From the NCBI GenBank assembly GCA_002173415.2, contig NHNK02000011.1, positions 1-64,000 on the forward strand: DNA of 64,000 bases. Reading direction: 5' to 3'. Below, piece by piece: positions 1-6,722 of the stretch. Each line of letters starts with the position of its first letter. The stretch's first letter is position 1. A program made the translations under genes and the position numbers. Below the pieces are notes generated by a model. That model was not told where the DNA came from and did no database searches. It saw nothing but the letters and a program-made list of their open reading frames with translations. The stretch is from Marinomonas agarivorans. Lineage in GTDB: Bacteria > Pseudomonadota > Gammaproteobacteria > Pseudomonadales > Marinomonadaceae.

Positions 1-125
1 TTGATATGAATAGCAGCACTTATCAATACCCGGTGAGTCGTTTTCAGAAAAGCCACTTGTTTGAATAACAGGAGGGAAAGTTGTTTAATGAGAAGACAGA
101 CACACTTTTTGGGACAGTACCCTAC

Positions 126-373
126 TTTTATTAATGAACAGCGAACTCTCAGTTCTCCCCCTTAACAAGGGGGAGTTAGAGGGGGTTACACACACAAGAC
201 ATCGTTTACAAGGAGTTAACTTCAACAGACAGACTAAAAAACCACCCTAGCCCTCCCCCTTGACTCTTTTTTTCAAAAAAGGGGAGGGAATAGAATACGG
301 CCTACTCCACTTTTACTAATGAACGGCGAACTCTCAGTTCTCCCCCTTAACAAGGGGGAGTTAGAGGGGGTTA
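126..373. repeat. 63-bp direct repeat pair carrying a C/G-rich palindrome
   Basis: Two copies of a 63-bp sequence lie at 126-188 and 311-373 and differ at two positions by eye. Each contains the palindrome CCCCCTTAACAAGGGGG. The second copy ends exactly on the stop codon of the DUF559 gene (371-373). The bases between the copies hold a related palindromic stretch (CCCTCCCC ... GGGGAGGG). This looks like a dispersed palindromic repeat family associated with the endonuclease gene. Confidence 0.8.
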
Positions 374-721
374 AAGCCTTTCGCTAATCGCAAATAAAAC
401 CCCTTCTATATTCTGCATAACATCCAAGTTTGTAAAACGAACAACCTGTATATCAAGCGATTTGATGTATTCGTCGCGGGCTGAATCATAACTAAGACCA
501 GCTTTCGAAAAGTGACTATCACCATCAACCTCAATAACTAATCGTTTTTCAGGGCAGTAAAAATCCACAATATACCGACCTATTCCAAACTGACGTCGGA
601 ATTTAACGCCTAACTGCTTATTTCTAAGCCGATACCATAACCTTTGTTCTGGTTCTGTCATCGCCTTTCTTAGTTCTGAGCGCAACACTGCATTGTGCTT
701 AGTATTAAAAAGTTTTGTCAT
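371..721 (-). CDS. DUF559 family endonuclease-like protein
   Basis: This 116-residue protein matches the DUF559 family, a small PD-(D/E)XK-type nuclease fold related to very-short-patch repair endonucleases. The visible signature is LRNKQLGVKFRRQFGIGRY followed by a strand and IEVDGDSH, with the catalytic-type Asp in YIVDFYCP and the Glu-Val-Asp triad about 20 residues on. Length is normal for the family. Genes of this family are often found singly among C/G-rich palindromic repeats, as here, which suggests a mobile or repeat-linked unit rather than part of the neighbouring operon. Its biological role is not established. The ATG at 719-721 is the only good start. Confidence 0.85.
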   Translation of the reverse strand: MTKLFNTKHNAVLRSELRKAMTEPEQRLWYRLRNKQLGVKFRRQFGIGRYIVDFYCPEKRLVIEVDGDSHFSKAGLSYDSARDEYIKSLDIQVVRFTNLDVMQNIEGVLFAISERL

Positions 722-742
722 CCATGACCTCTCTACAATTAT

Positions 743-984
743 AACCCCATCCTAGCCTTCCCCTTATTAAGGGGAAGGAACAAGTAGTATCGTAACTTAC
801 TCTGCCGAAGGTAGAAATCTCCTCCCCCTTACCAAGGGAGAGGCTGGGAGGGGGTTAACTTCAACAACCAAACTAAAACCCCACCCTAGCTCTTCCCTTA
901 CTAAGGGGAGGGAACAAGTAGTATCGTAACCTACTCTGCGGAAGGTAGAAATCTCCTCCCCCTTACCAAGGGGGAGGCTGGAGG
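743..984. repeat. ~108-bp direct repeat in tandem, with palindromes
   Basis: Two near-identical units lie at about 743-850 and 877-984 (offset 134 bp). Each begins with a CCCCANCCTAG motif, contains the palindrome-like CCTTANTAAGG and CCCCCTTACCAAGGG, and shares the same central segment AAGTAGTATCGTAAC. A shorter related segment precedes at 212-250. With the 126-373 pair this makes the left 1 kb a repeat array around the DUF559 gene. No other coding sequence was found between 722 and 1086. Confidence 0.8.
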
Positions 985-1086
985 GTTATGTCTCTCACTA
1001 GTCGCAACCAGTTTACACTGCAAATACCACCCACCCCTTATTAAGAGATGGGCACGTGGAATTGACCAATCTATTTCAAACTCGAC

Positions 1087-1863
1087 TTACGTTTTTATTG
1101 AATCTGAGCAACGTATTTTATTTAACCCTTCACGGCCGTTAAGAAGTACATCAAGGTCGACCGCCGTGGTTATCCCGTTGACTTTCCCACTTTCGCTATA
1201 CTGCCAAAGTTCTAAATTTTGCACTTGGGCAGGGGCATCCATTGTGGTTGCATATTCTGCCAACCAAAAAACGTAATCATCAAAACTCGGCCCAATATTC
1301 TGCTCCCAAAAGCTTTTATTAGAATAAATAATGGGTAAGCAACCTGTGCTTGACTGAACGGCATCTAAAAAGGTTTGCAATCGTTTTTGGATGACTTGTG
1401 GTGGCTGACTTTTTGTCACTTCCACATCCACCATAGGGGCAAGCGTAAAGGCGTATTTCGATAGTTGAGTAATAAAATTATTGGCTTGCTTTAGGGGATC
1501 GTCCTCCGCCTCAAAAAAGTGATACGCCCCATACAACAATTTTTTTTGCTTATTAAGGGCCGACATATTGGCATCATATTGTGGGTCTGTGTAGGTCATG
1601 CCATCGGTCGCTTTGACGTAAACGAATGTCACATCCGTTGCCCCAACCTCTGTCCAATCAATCGTTTCTTGGTAATAAGACACGTCGATACCATGGAGGT
1701 ACTCCTCATTACTGCCTGAGTGCTTGGCATATTGGTTTGCCAGACTTTCCCCACTACTGCCCCCACCACTGAATGATGCCGTTACTTGAATTAGTATCAA
1801 TGCCCCAAGGGCCAGTAAGCTCCCCACTAAAAGCACTATTTTCTTGCTCATTTCCAACTTCAT
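1087..1863 (-). CDS. GH25 muramidase (lysozyme), membrane-anchored or exported
   Basis: The product hydrolyses peptidoglycan beta-1,4 links (glycoside hydrolase family 25, Chalaropsis-type lysozyme). An N-terminal hydrophobic segment at residues 9-28 serves as signal anchor. The GH25 domain starts at HGIDVSYYQ (Asp60) and includes the catalytic DxE in PMVDVEV (Asp146, Glu148), plus the ELWQYSESGKVNG strand near the C-terminus. The domain is complete. It is the last gene of the minus-strand run and lies two genes downstream of a 3-TM holin, so holin and muramidase could together release cell contents. Phage or GTA-type lysis modules use the same pair. An alternative start is four codons in (MSKK). 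Confidence 0.9.
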   Translation of the reverse strand: MKLEMSKKIVLLVGSLLALGALILIQVTASFSGGGSSGESLANQYAKHSGSNEEYLHGIDVSYYQETIDWTEVGATDVTFVYVKATDGMTYTDPQYDANMSALNKQKKLLYGAYHFFEAEDDPLKQANNFITQLSKYAFTLAPMVDVEVTKSQPPQVIQKRLQTFLDAVQSSTGCLPIIYSNKSFWEQNIGPSFDDYVFWLAEYATTMDAPAQVQNLELWQYSESGKVNGITTAVDLDVLLNGREGLNKIRCSDSIKT

Positions 1864-2006
1864 TGCTAGATCTCCTGTAGAAAATCTCTGTTATATGAGC
1901 TTTCTAATTTACCGACTCACATATCGCAAAAATTGGAATAAATGCTCTTTCTCTTGGGGGTTTTTGTTAGCCTTATGGTTTTTGATCTGATCCAAAACTC
2001 ATAATT

Positions 2007-2939
2007 TTATTTGTTTCCTATAGCTAGAACTTCGTCTGCTGTTATCTCTTTGTTGTAGTTTGAGATCTCAGTTTCCTGTCCTAGCATTAGTTTTGCGGCT
2101 TCCTCGCTTATTTTTTGGTGCCAATCATTTCCGCTACCTATCCAACGGAGTAGGGTCGATTTATTTGGCACTGGTTTTAGGGTATCAGCGTTATTCGTAC
2201 TCAGAGTCTTTAAAGTGTTACTCACCTCATCCAGAGGAATTGATTTAACCATGCATATTTCGTTGTCCGCTGTGTAGCCACTTTGTATAGCACCATTCAT
2301 TCTTTTAGCTAGTTCATCTATATCCCCTTTATAAAGAAAATATGTATGACTATAGCGATATCCCTTATCTGATTGTATTTTCGTATCGAGTAACTTAAAG
2401 TTATTATTCGCCACATTGACAGCGGCCTCAGCAAGTAGTTCTGAACACGCTATATTTGTAAAATCAGAGTCCTTCGGCACATTACCGCCTGGTAGTCCTA
2501 ATGTTAATGGTCCTCTCATCTCTACTCCTACGCCTTCAATTGGAACTTGTGGCTTCCTTACACCATCATTTGTTGTCCAGTTATTAATAAGTGTTTTTTT
2601 AGCTAGGATTAACTTGTTTTTTCCGTTTGACCATCCGCATATCACTCCGTATGCACTACCTTCAGACCCTTCACTCTTTCCATTCAATGACAATTTAAGT
2701 CTTTTGGTGCGGTCTGAATTCCATTTAGCCGCCTGTTCAGATGTAGGGGGAGCAATGAACTGCTCCATATTAGGTTCGAGTATTACCCCCTCAGTAAATG
2801 TATACGACACCATTTTCTTCAATGTTTCGGGGTTTATTGAGGGGTTGTTAGTTGTTAAAGGTTTTTTGGTTTGTGGCGTCTGATCTACTTTTTGCATTAC
2901 GCTTCGTGTTTTATTTTTTTTAGGTTTAATTTGATACAT
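2007..2939 (-). CDS. Nudix-like domain protein, probable effector
   Basis: The 310-residue protein has a basic N-terminus (MYQIKPKKNKTR) and a low-complexity linker to about residue 45. A central region then resembles a Nudix fold. The box aligns in register with GX5EX7REUXEEXGU at GGNVPKDSDFTNIAC and the next residues (SELLAEAAV), keeping two acidic residues but replacing the first Glu, the Arg and the Gly. It may therefore be an inactive or divergent Nudix domain. The start context GGAGAAATTTATG closely resembles that of the gene starting at 4664. It lies between the holin and muramidase genes. A secreted or released effector role is inferred from that position and the N-terminus; no substrate can be named. 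Confidence 0.6.
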   Translation of the reverse strand: MYQIKPKKNKTRSVMQKVDQTPQTKKPLTTNNPSINPETLKKMVSYTFTEGVILEPNMEQFIAPPTSEQAAKWNSDRTKRLKLSLNGKSEGSEGSAYGVICGWSNGKNKLILAKKTLINNWTTNDGVRKPQVPIEGVGVEMRGPLTLGLPGGNVPKDSDFTNIACSELLAEAAVNVANNNFKLLDTKIQSDKGYRYSHTYFLYKGDIDELAKRMNGAIQSGYTADNEICMVKSIPLDEVSNTLKTLSTNNADTLKPVPNKSTLLRWIGSGNDWHQKISEEAAKLMLGQETEISNYNKEITADEVLAIGNK

Positions 2940-3008
2940 AAATTTCTCCGTAAGTATTTTAAAAGTTATCTAGACACCCTTACCTTCTATTTTTGTAGAA
3001 AAAGCCCT

Positions 3009-3509
3009 TTATTTACTGTCTTGCTTATTATGGTTGCTGCTGCCAAACCAGAAGCTGAGTATTTGCGGGATAGCAGCAGTTAGCACACCCAATACCGTGG
3101 TAAAAACGCCCATAATGCCTCGTTCTTTACTTAGGGTGTCTGGGTTCTCAATCAAAAAGAAAAGTACCAAGAAATACCCAATCACAAATACCGCTGACAA
3201 TGAGATTTGCGGCCAAGTCGATATTTTGTATAACTGACGCGCCCCTGCTCTATCCTGATTACTGAGTTTTGACTCATCAATGTTTAACTTTTGCATGGCT
3301 AACTTAAATTGCTCATCCATCTCTTTCAGCTTCGCTAACTGTTCTGGTGAGGCCTTTTCGATCGCCTGCTGAACTTCGCTCTCATCCGCATCGGGATTGC
3401 CTAACAGCTTATCGGCAATAAATTTTGTGGCCGCGCCCGCCAATGGCCCACCTAATGCTGTCCCTAAAACGGGGGCAACACTCTGTACAATATTTTTCCA
3501 CGTATCCAT
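3009..3509 (-). CDS. 3-TM holin family protein
   Basis: A 166-residue protein resembling the 'holin of 3TMs, for gene-transfer release' family. It has an N-terminal Gly/Ala-rich hydrophobic segment (VLGTALGGPLAGAATKFI, residues about 14-31), a charged helical middle (about 38-90) and two hydrophobic helices (about 100-120 and 133-155) ending in a polar tail. Holins form inner-membrane lesions that let a muramidase reach the wall. With the GH25 gene downstream it forms a lysis pair, but no phage structural genes are nearby, so it likely serves release of R-bodies or effectors. That last step is inference. Confidence 0.75.
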   Translation of the reverse strand: MDTWKNIVQSVAPVLGTALGGPLAGAATKFIADKLLGNPDADESEVQQAIEKASPEQLAKLKEMDEQFKLAMQKLNIDESKLSNQDRAGARQLYKISTWPQISLSAVFVIGYFLVLFFLIENPDTLSKERGIMGVFTTVLGVLTAAIPQILSFWFGSSNHNKQDSK

Positions 3510-3683
3510 AAATTATTTCCCTCTTCTCTCATTGGTTTATCAGAATTAGAGTGTTGGGGGCAGATCAAAAACTTGATAAACATTGTCATATAATGACAAT
3601 GAGGGTTAGTCAGTTAAGAGTCATCTGACAACCATCTTGATTGGTTTTTAATCCCCAAACTCCGTGTCACGTTAAATTGCTGC

Positions 3684-4664
3684 TTATGGAATACCATAAT
3701 CTATAGTTAACGTTCCTTGATATTCAGACACATAGAGAATTTTTTTCCTTTTACCCCCAACATAAATGATCGCCCCTTCTGATATATCAACTGAAGAAGG
3801 TATTTGATCACGCCTAATTCGTAATCCTCCAGCTCCTAAAGTTCCATCTAAATATGTGGCACCAGGTAGACTATCTCTCTCAGCTTCCGGAGTGTGTGCA
3901 CGCACAATCCTATATCTTTCTGTTCCGTCTTTGTTTCTAGGCCATTTATCAAAATATTTCAGACCACTCGTATGTCCTGTTTCATTTTCTACTTTATTGC
4001 TAAAGTCTATTTCCATTAGTTTTGTAGCGCCTGATCCTGGAAATCCTCTATTAGTAACTTCGCTACCCCATGATTCTTTCGGTTTTACAAGTCCCATATC
4101 AATGTCACTTCTCGTATCTTCCTTAGGTCTATAAGAACTCTTTTTTGGGTAGCTTTTGTCTCTAAACGGTCTCGTACCATCAGCGGATTGTCCCGTTACA
4201 CTACTTCCAGTCACTACCAAAGTGGCATCTCTATTCGCCTCTGCCAAAGGCCTCGTTGTATCTCTGAAATGTTTTTCATCCCTAAAGCCAAGGGGGTATT
4301 TCCAATGTGTTTCCTTAACTCGTTCAAATCCGTTTTCTGTTTCAACTACTTCATACCAGCCCCTCGGGATAGGTTGAACATCGTCAAAATCTACGATTTC
4401 ATTGGTCTCAAAATTTTTAATCTTAATTGGTGCTCGTTGAATTACTTTCTGCCTTACACACTGTAAAATAGTCCCGAAACTGCTTATTCTATTGTCATCC
4501 ATTCGAAGTAACATTCGTGCACTGCTGAGTGTTCGATTATCAACAACCCCAACACTTTTCTTATCATTCCTCGTCTCCTGAACAACAGAATTAGTAGTCA
4601 CCGCTGAATTAGAATTTAGTTTGCGTTTATTATCTTTTTTTACTCTTTTTATAGATAAATACAT
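3684..4664 (-). CDS. Putative polymorphic-toxin-type effector, unknown catalytic domain
   Basis: No catalytic family is recognised. The N-terminus is MYLSIKRVKKDNKRK, followed by a Ser/Asn/Thr-rich linker. Residues about 40-76 (VVDNRTLSSARMLLRM ... VIQRAPI) resemble the 'VDNRP...VxQR' segment that commonly precedes or follows DUF4157 (eCIS-core) domains. The C-terminal third (TSGLKYFDKWPRN to the end) has a compact look with repeated charged/aromatic residues and may be the active domain. The start has a strong AAGGAG six bases upstream. Its neighbours are a GNAT-type and a DUF4157 protein upstream and the holin downstream. I infer an effector or toxin; no separate immunity gene is obvious. 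Confidence 0.5.
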   Translation of the reverse strand: MYLSIKRVKKDNKRKLNSNSAVTTNSVVQETRNDKKSVGVVDNRTLSSARMLLRMDDNRISSFGTILQCVRQKVIQRAPIKIKNFETNEIVDFDDVQPIPRGWYEVVETENGFERVKETHWKYPLGFRDEKHFRDTTRPLAEANRDATLVVTGSSVTGQSADGTRPFRDKSYPKKSSYRPKEDTRSDIDMGLVKPKESWGSEVTNRGFPGSGATKLMEIDFSNKVENETGHTSGLKYFDKWPRNKDGTERYRIVRAHTPEAERDSLPGATYLDGTLGAGGLRIRRDQIPSSVDISEGAIIYVGGKRKKILYVSEYQGTLTIDYGIP

Positions 4665-4702
4665 AATTTTCTCCTTATTATTTCACCCAGAGGGTTTTAT
4701 AT

Positions 4703-5431
4703 TTACCTCTGCCACACCATACTGATACAGCCGCAAGGTTTGCCAACTTTGTTATGTTCCGTCTCTGCTACTGCTTTAAACCCTTGTTTCCCATACCAAC
4801 CCTCTGCCGACTTAGCTGAATCCACCTTTAATCGCCCATTTGTTCTTGCTCTGGCAATGTCTTTGGCTTTTGCAATCAAGGCGCTGCCGCCGCCTTTCTT
4901 CGTTGGGCTACCAAGTAACCAGCGAATGTAGGTGTATTCACCACCTTCATCCGTTCTGGTTTCTAGCTCCATAATGGCGATCGGCTGTGTTTTGTCATTT
5001 TCGTAATAGGCTAAAAACGCTTCTGTATCTTTAACCCCTGCCTCTTGTGTTGGTTTTAGATAGTTAGGATTCGACATGCCTTCACCAACATCATAGCCTT
5101 CGTGTATTAGCGTCCAATCTTTGCCTGAGCATTCAAATGTTTTCTTCTCAGGAGGGTTCGCGCCCCCTAGTTTTGCGTACTCTGTTTGTATATGTTTTGC
5201 TGCGTCCGTTATTTTGGGATCGCAGTATGCCACTTTGACTAGTTCTATTTTCTGCCTCTCTGGTTGCTTATCGACACGTTGAAGCAACCTTTGTTGGGAG
5301 AGGCCATTAGCAAAGAAATTATCAAGACTCCTATGATGAAAGTTATAGAAAGTATCAAGACACCCATAATTAATTTGTTTGGGAAAAGCCTTGTGTCCCC
5401 TATGTTTTCGTTGAGAGATTTGTGTGTACAT
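4703..5431 (-). CDS. GNAT-fold acetyltransferase-like effector
   Basis: The C-terminal half carries a GNAT-like pattern: a strand IRWLLGSP, then the acetyl-CoA pyrophosphate-loop equivalent KKGGGSALIAKAKDIA, a strand RLKVDSA, and WYGKQGFKAV, the classic final motif. The N-terminus MYTQISQRKHRGHK is basic and followed by an 'LLQRVDKQ' segment of the kind seen in DUF4157-linked effectors. I place the start at ATG 5431, with AAGGAG nine bases upstream; a GTG at 5437 is too close to it. The gene lies directly downstream of the DUF4157 gene. Transfer of an acyl group to a target macromolecule is possible, but the substrate is unknown. Confidence 0.6.
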   Translation of the reverse strand: MYTQISQRKHRGHKAFPKQINYGCLDTFYNFHHRSLDNFFANGLSQQRLLQRVDKQPERQKIELVKVAYCDPKITDAAKHIQTEYAKLGGANPPEKKTFECSGKDWTLIHEGYDVGEGMSNPNYLKPTQEAGVKDTEAFLAYYENDKTQPIAIMELETRTDEGGEYTYIRWLLGSPTKKGGGSALIAKAKDIARARTNGRLKVDSAKSAEGWYGKQGFKAVAETEHNKVGKPCGCISMVWQR

Positions 5432-5482
5432 CGCCACTTACTCCTTGCTTAATTACTTAATCCTTACTTAGGCTCTCAACTA

Positions 5483-6040
5483 TTAGCAACCAAGTTTCAT
5501 GGCTCGGTTGCCTAATTCAGTCGCATGGTGTTCCAGTTTCGGATCATCATTAATCGCAACACCATTAACAACCTTGGTGGGTTGCACCATATTTAAGGCT
5601 TGCTGGACGATATGACCCAGTTCATGTGGTAAGTGATGTTCTTGCCCTGGAGCGAGATAGATATTTTGCCCTTGGGCATAGGCATGTGCTTGCACCTGTG
5701 CTGGTTTGTCAGAGTTATAGTGCACTCGCACTTTTTGTAAATTCACACCGGTGAGTTTTTCCATCCCTCGTTGCAGACAAGCTGGTAATGACTTTATTGT
5801 TTTTGCCAGCTTATTTTTAGCTCTCCTATTTTTAGCCTCTTTATTTCTAGTAACGTTATTTCTAGTAACGTTTTGCATCACTGAATGGTGGGTCGAACAA
5901 TGGGTGTCCTTTGTTTCTTTTGTTTCTGGTATTGCTTGTGACTGCTCTTTTGTTTGTAACGGATGATGTCTATTTCGTGCTTGAGCTGCTTTTATTTGGG
6001 TAAATAGTAAATATTGTCGTGTTTCCATTTGAGGCCTCAT
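5483..6040 (-). CDS. DUF4157 (eCIS-core) domain protein
   Basis: Residues about 85-170 carry the DUF4157/eCIS-core signature: LQRGMEKLTGVNLQKVRVHY, then AQVQAHAYAQGQNIYLAPGQ and the metalloprotease-like HELGHIVQQ (HExxH-like with Glu-Leu-Gly-His). The domain is strongly associated with extracellular contractile injection systems and polymorphic toxins, and has been proposed to be a peptidase that processes or packages cargo. The protein ends soon after the domain, with no large toxin fused. The first half is a Lys/Arg/Asn-rich linker. A second in-frame ATG at 6028 (METRQYLLFTQI) has an AGG upstream and may be the true start. No eCIS sheath or baseplate genes occur in this window. Confidence 0.85.
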   Translation of the reverse strand: MRPQMETRQYLLFTQIKAAQARNRHHPLQTKEQSQAIPETKETKDTHCSTHHSVMQNVTRNNVTRNKEAKNRRAKNKLAKTIKSLPACLQRGMEKLTGVNLQKVRVHYNSDKPAQVQAHAYAQGQNIYLAPGQEHHLPHELGHIVQQALNMVQPTKVVNGVAINDDPKLEHHATELGNRAMKLGC

Positions 6041-6192
6041 TCAATTTCGTCTTAATCCTCGCAATCACTAATACGGATTAAGCAATCACCCACACGGATT
6101 AAGTAAGCAATTAAGTTGATGGTTTCACTATAAATACTTGAGCATAACGTCGCTTGGTAAAAGCTAAGAAAGGATTGGCAAAAATTCGGGAA

Positions 6193-6252
6193 GACGGATA
6201 AAAGGACGAATAAAACGACGGATAAAACGACGGATAAAACGACGGATAAAAG
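6193..6252. repeat. 12-bp tandem repeat, five copies
   Basis: The unit GACGGATAAAAC is repeated five times with one or two changes between 6193 and 6252, inside the 289-bp gap separating the small acidic gene from the DUF4157 gene. Related ACGGATTAAG words lie at 6074-6105. It creates a meaningless open frame of repeated Val/Leu/Ser. It could be a protein-binding array or a slippage-prone spacer in front of the effector genes. Confidence 0.85.
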
Positions 6253-6268
6253 GAAGGCTATTTCAAGC

Positions 6269-6293
6269 AAAAAAACAACCCATCAGGATTGTT
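6269..6293 (-). terminator. Intrinsic terminator after the acidic small protein gene
   Basis: On the minus strand an 8-bp stem (AACAATCC/GGGTTGTT) with a TGAT loop is followed directly by a run of T. It lies 36 bp past the stop of the 6330-6602 gene. It would end transcripts of the reb-side genes before the effector/lysis genes, making the latter a separate unit or one reached only by read-through. Confidence 0.7.
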
Positions 6294-6329
6294 TTTCGTG
6301 TGATGCAGTTTTGTGCAGGAAATAACAAA

Positions 6330-6602
6330 TTAGTATTCTGTTGCTGCAACGGCCTCAGTAGCTTGTTGCTCAGCCATTTGTGGTGTTTGCCCCTCTCCGC
6401 CTAGCGTTTGCTCTGCCGTCGCGTTAACCGCTGCTTCCACGGCTGATCTGGCGACTTGCTCTGCTTCTTCAGGTGTATAAGCAGCATAACCTGTTGCTTG
6501 CTCTGCAACAGTAACATCAGCGTTTGCTACTGCATCCGTTGCCATTTGCTCTTGTTGATCCGCGTTGTTTTCGGCTGCCAGTTCTTGATTTTCTTGGCTC
6601 AT
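6330..6602 (-). CDS. Small acidic Ala/Glu/Gln-rich protein
   Basis: I do not recognise this 90-residue protein. It contains only one Arg and no Lys, with many Ala, Glu, Gln and Thr residues, so it is strongly acidic and probably helical or disordered. There is no signal peptide or membrane segment. The start has a good GGAGCA upstream. It is the last gene before an intrinsic terminator and follows the HNH-type gene by about 120 bp. Its size and composition would suit a partner or scaffold for R-body subunits, but that is a guess from position only. Confidence 0.6.
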   Translation of the reverse strand: MSQENQELAAENNADQQEQMATDAVANADVTVAEQATGYAAYTPEEAEQVARSAVEAAVNATAEQTLGGEGQTPQMAEQQATEAVAATEY

Positions 6603-6722
6603 GATAGTGCTCCTTTTTTGTTGTGTTTCGTCATATTGGTTAATTATGTTTGATTGTATTTTTCATTTTTTAACACTGGTGTTGTTGCTTGTGCTGATAA
6701 GCGAAACAAGCAAACTCTGCAT

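Noticed and set aside
1-1080. CRISPR array from the repeated C/G-rich units
   Set aside because: The repeats are long, few, palindromic and unevenly spaced, with no regular unique spacers and no cas genes.
1519-1719. Frame opposite the muramidase gene
   Set aside because: It is a shadow of a strong GH25 gene; no start site or family match.
5483-6040. Evidence for a complete extracellular contractile injection system
   Set aside because: Only the DUF4157 core protein is present. No sheath, tube, baseplate or AAA loader genes occur in the window.
2007-6040. Island as a defective prophage
   Set aside because: Holin and muramidase are the only phage-like genes; no integrase, terminase, capsid or tail genes are present.
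6052-6270. 72-residue minus-strand frame of repeated Val/Leu/Ser before the DUF4157 gene
   Set aside because: It is produced by the 12-bp tandem repeats, has no ribosome site and overlaps an intrinsic terminator region.
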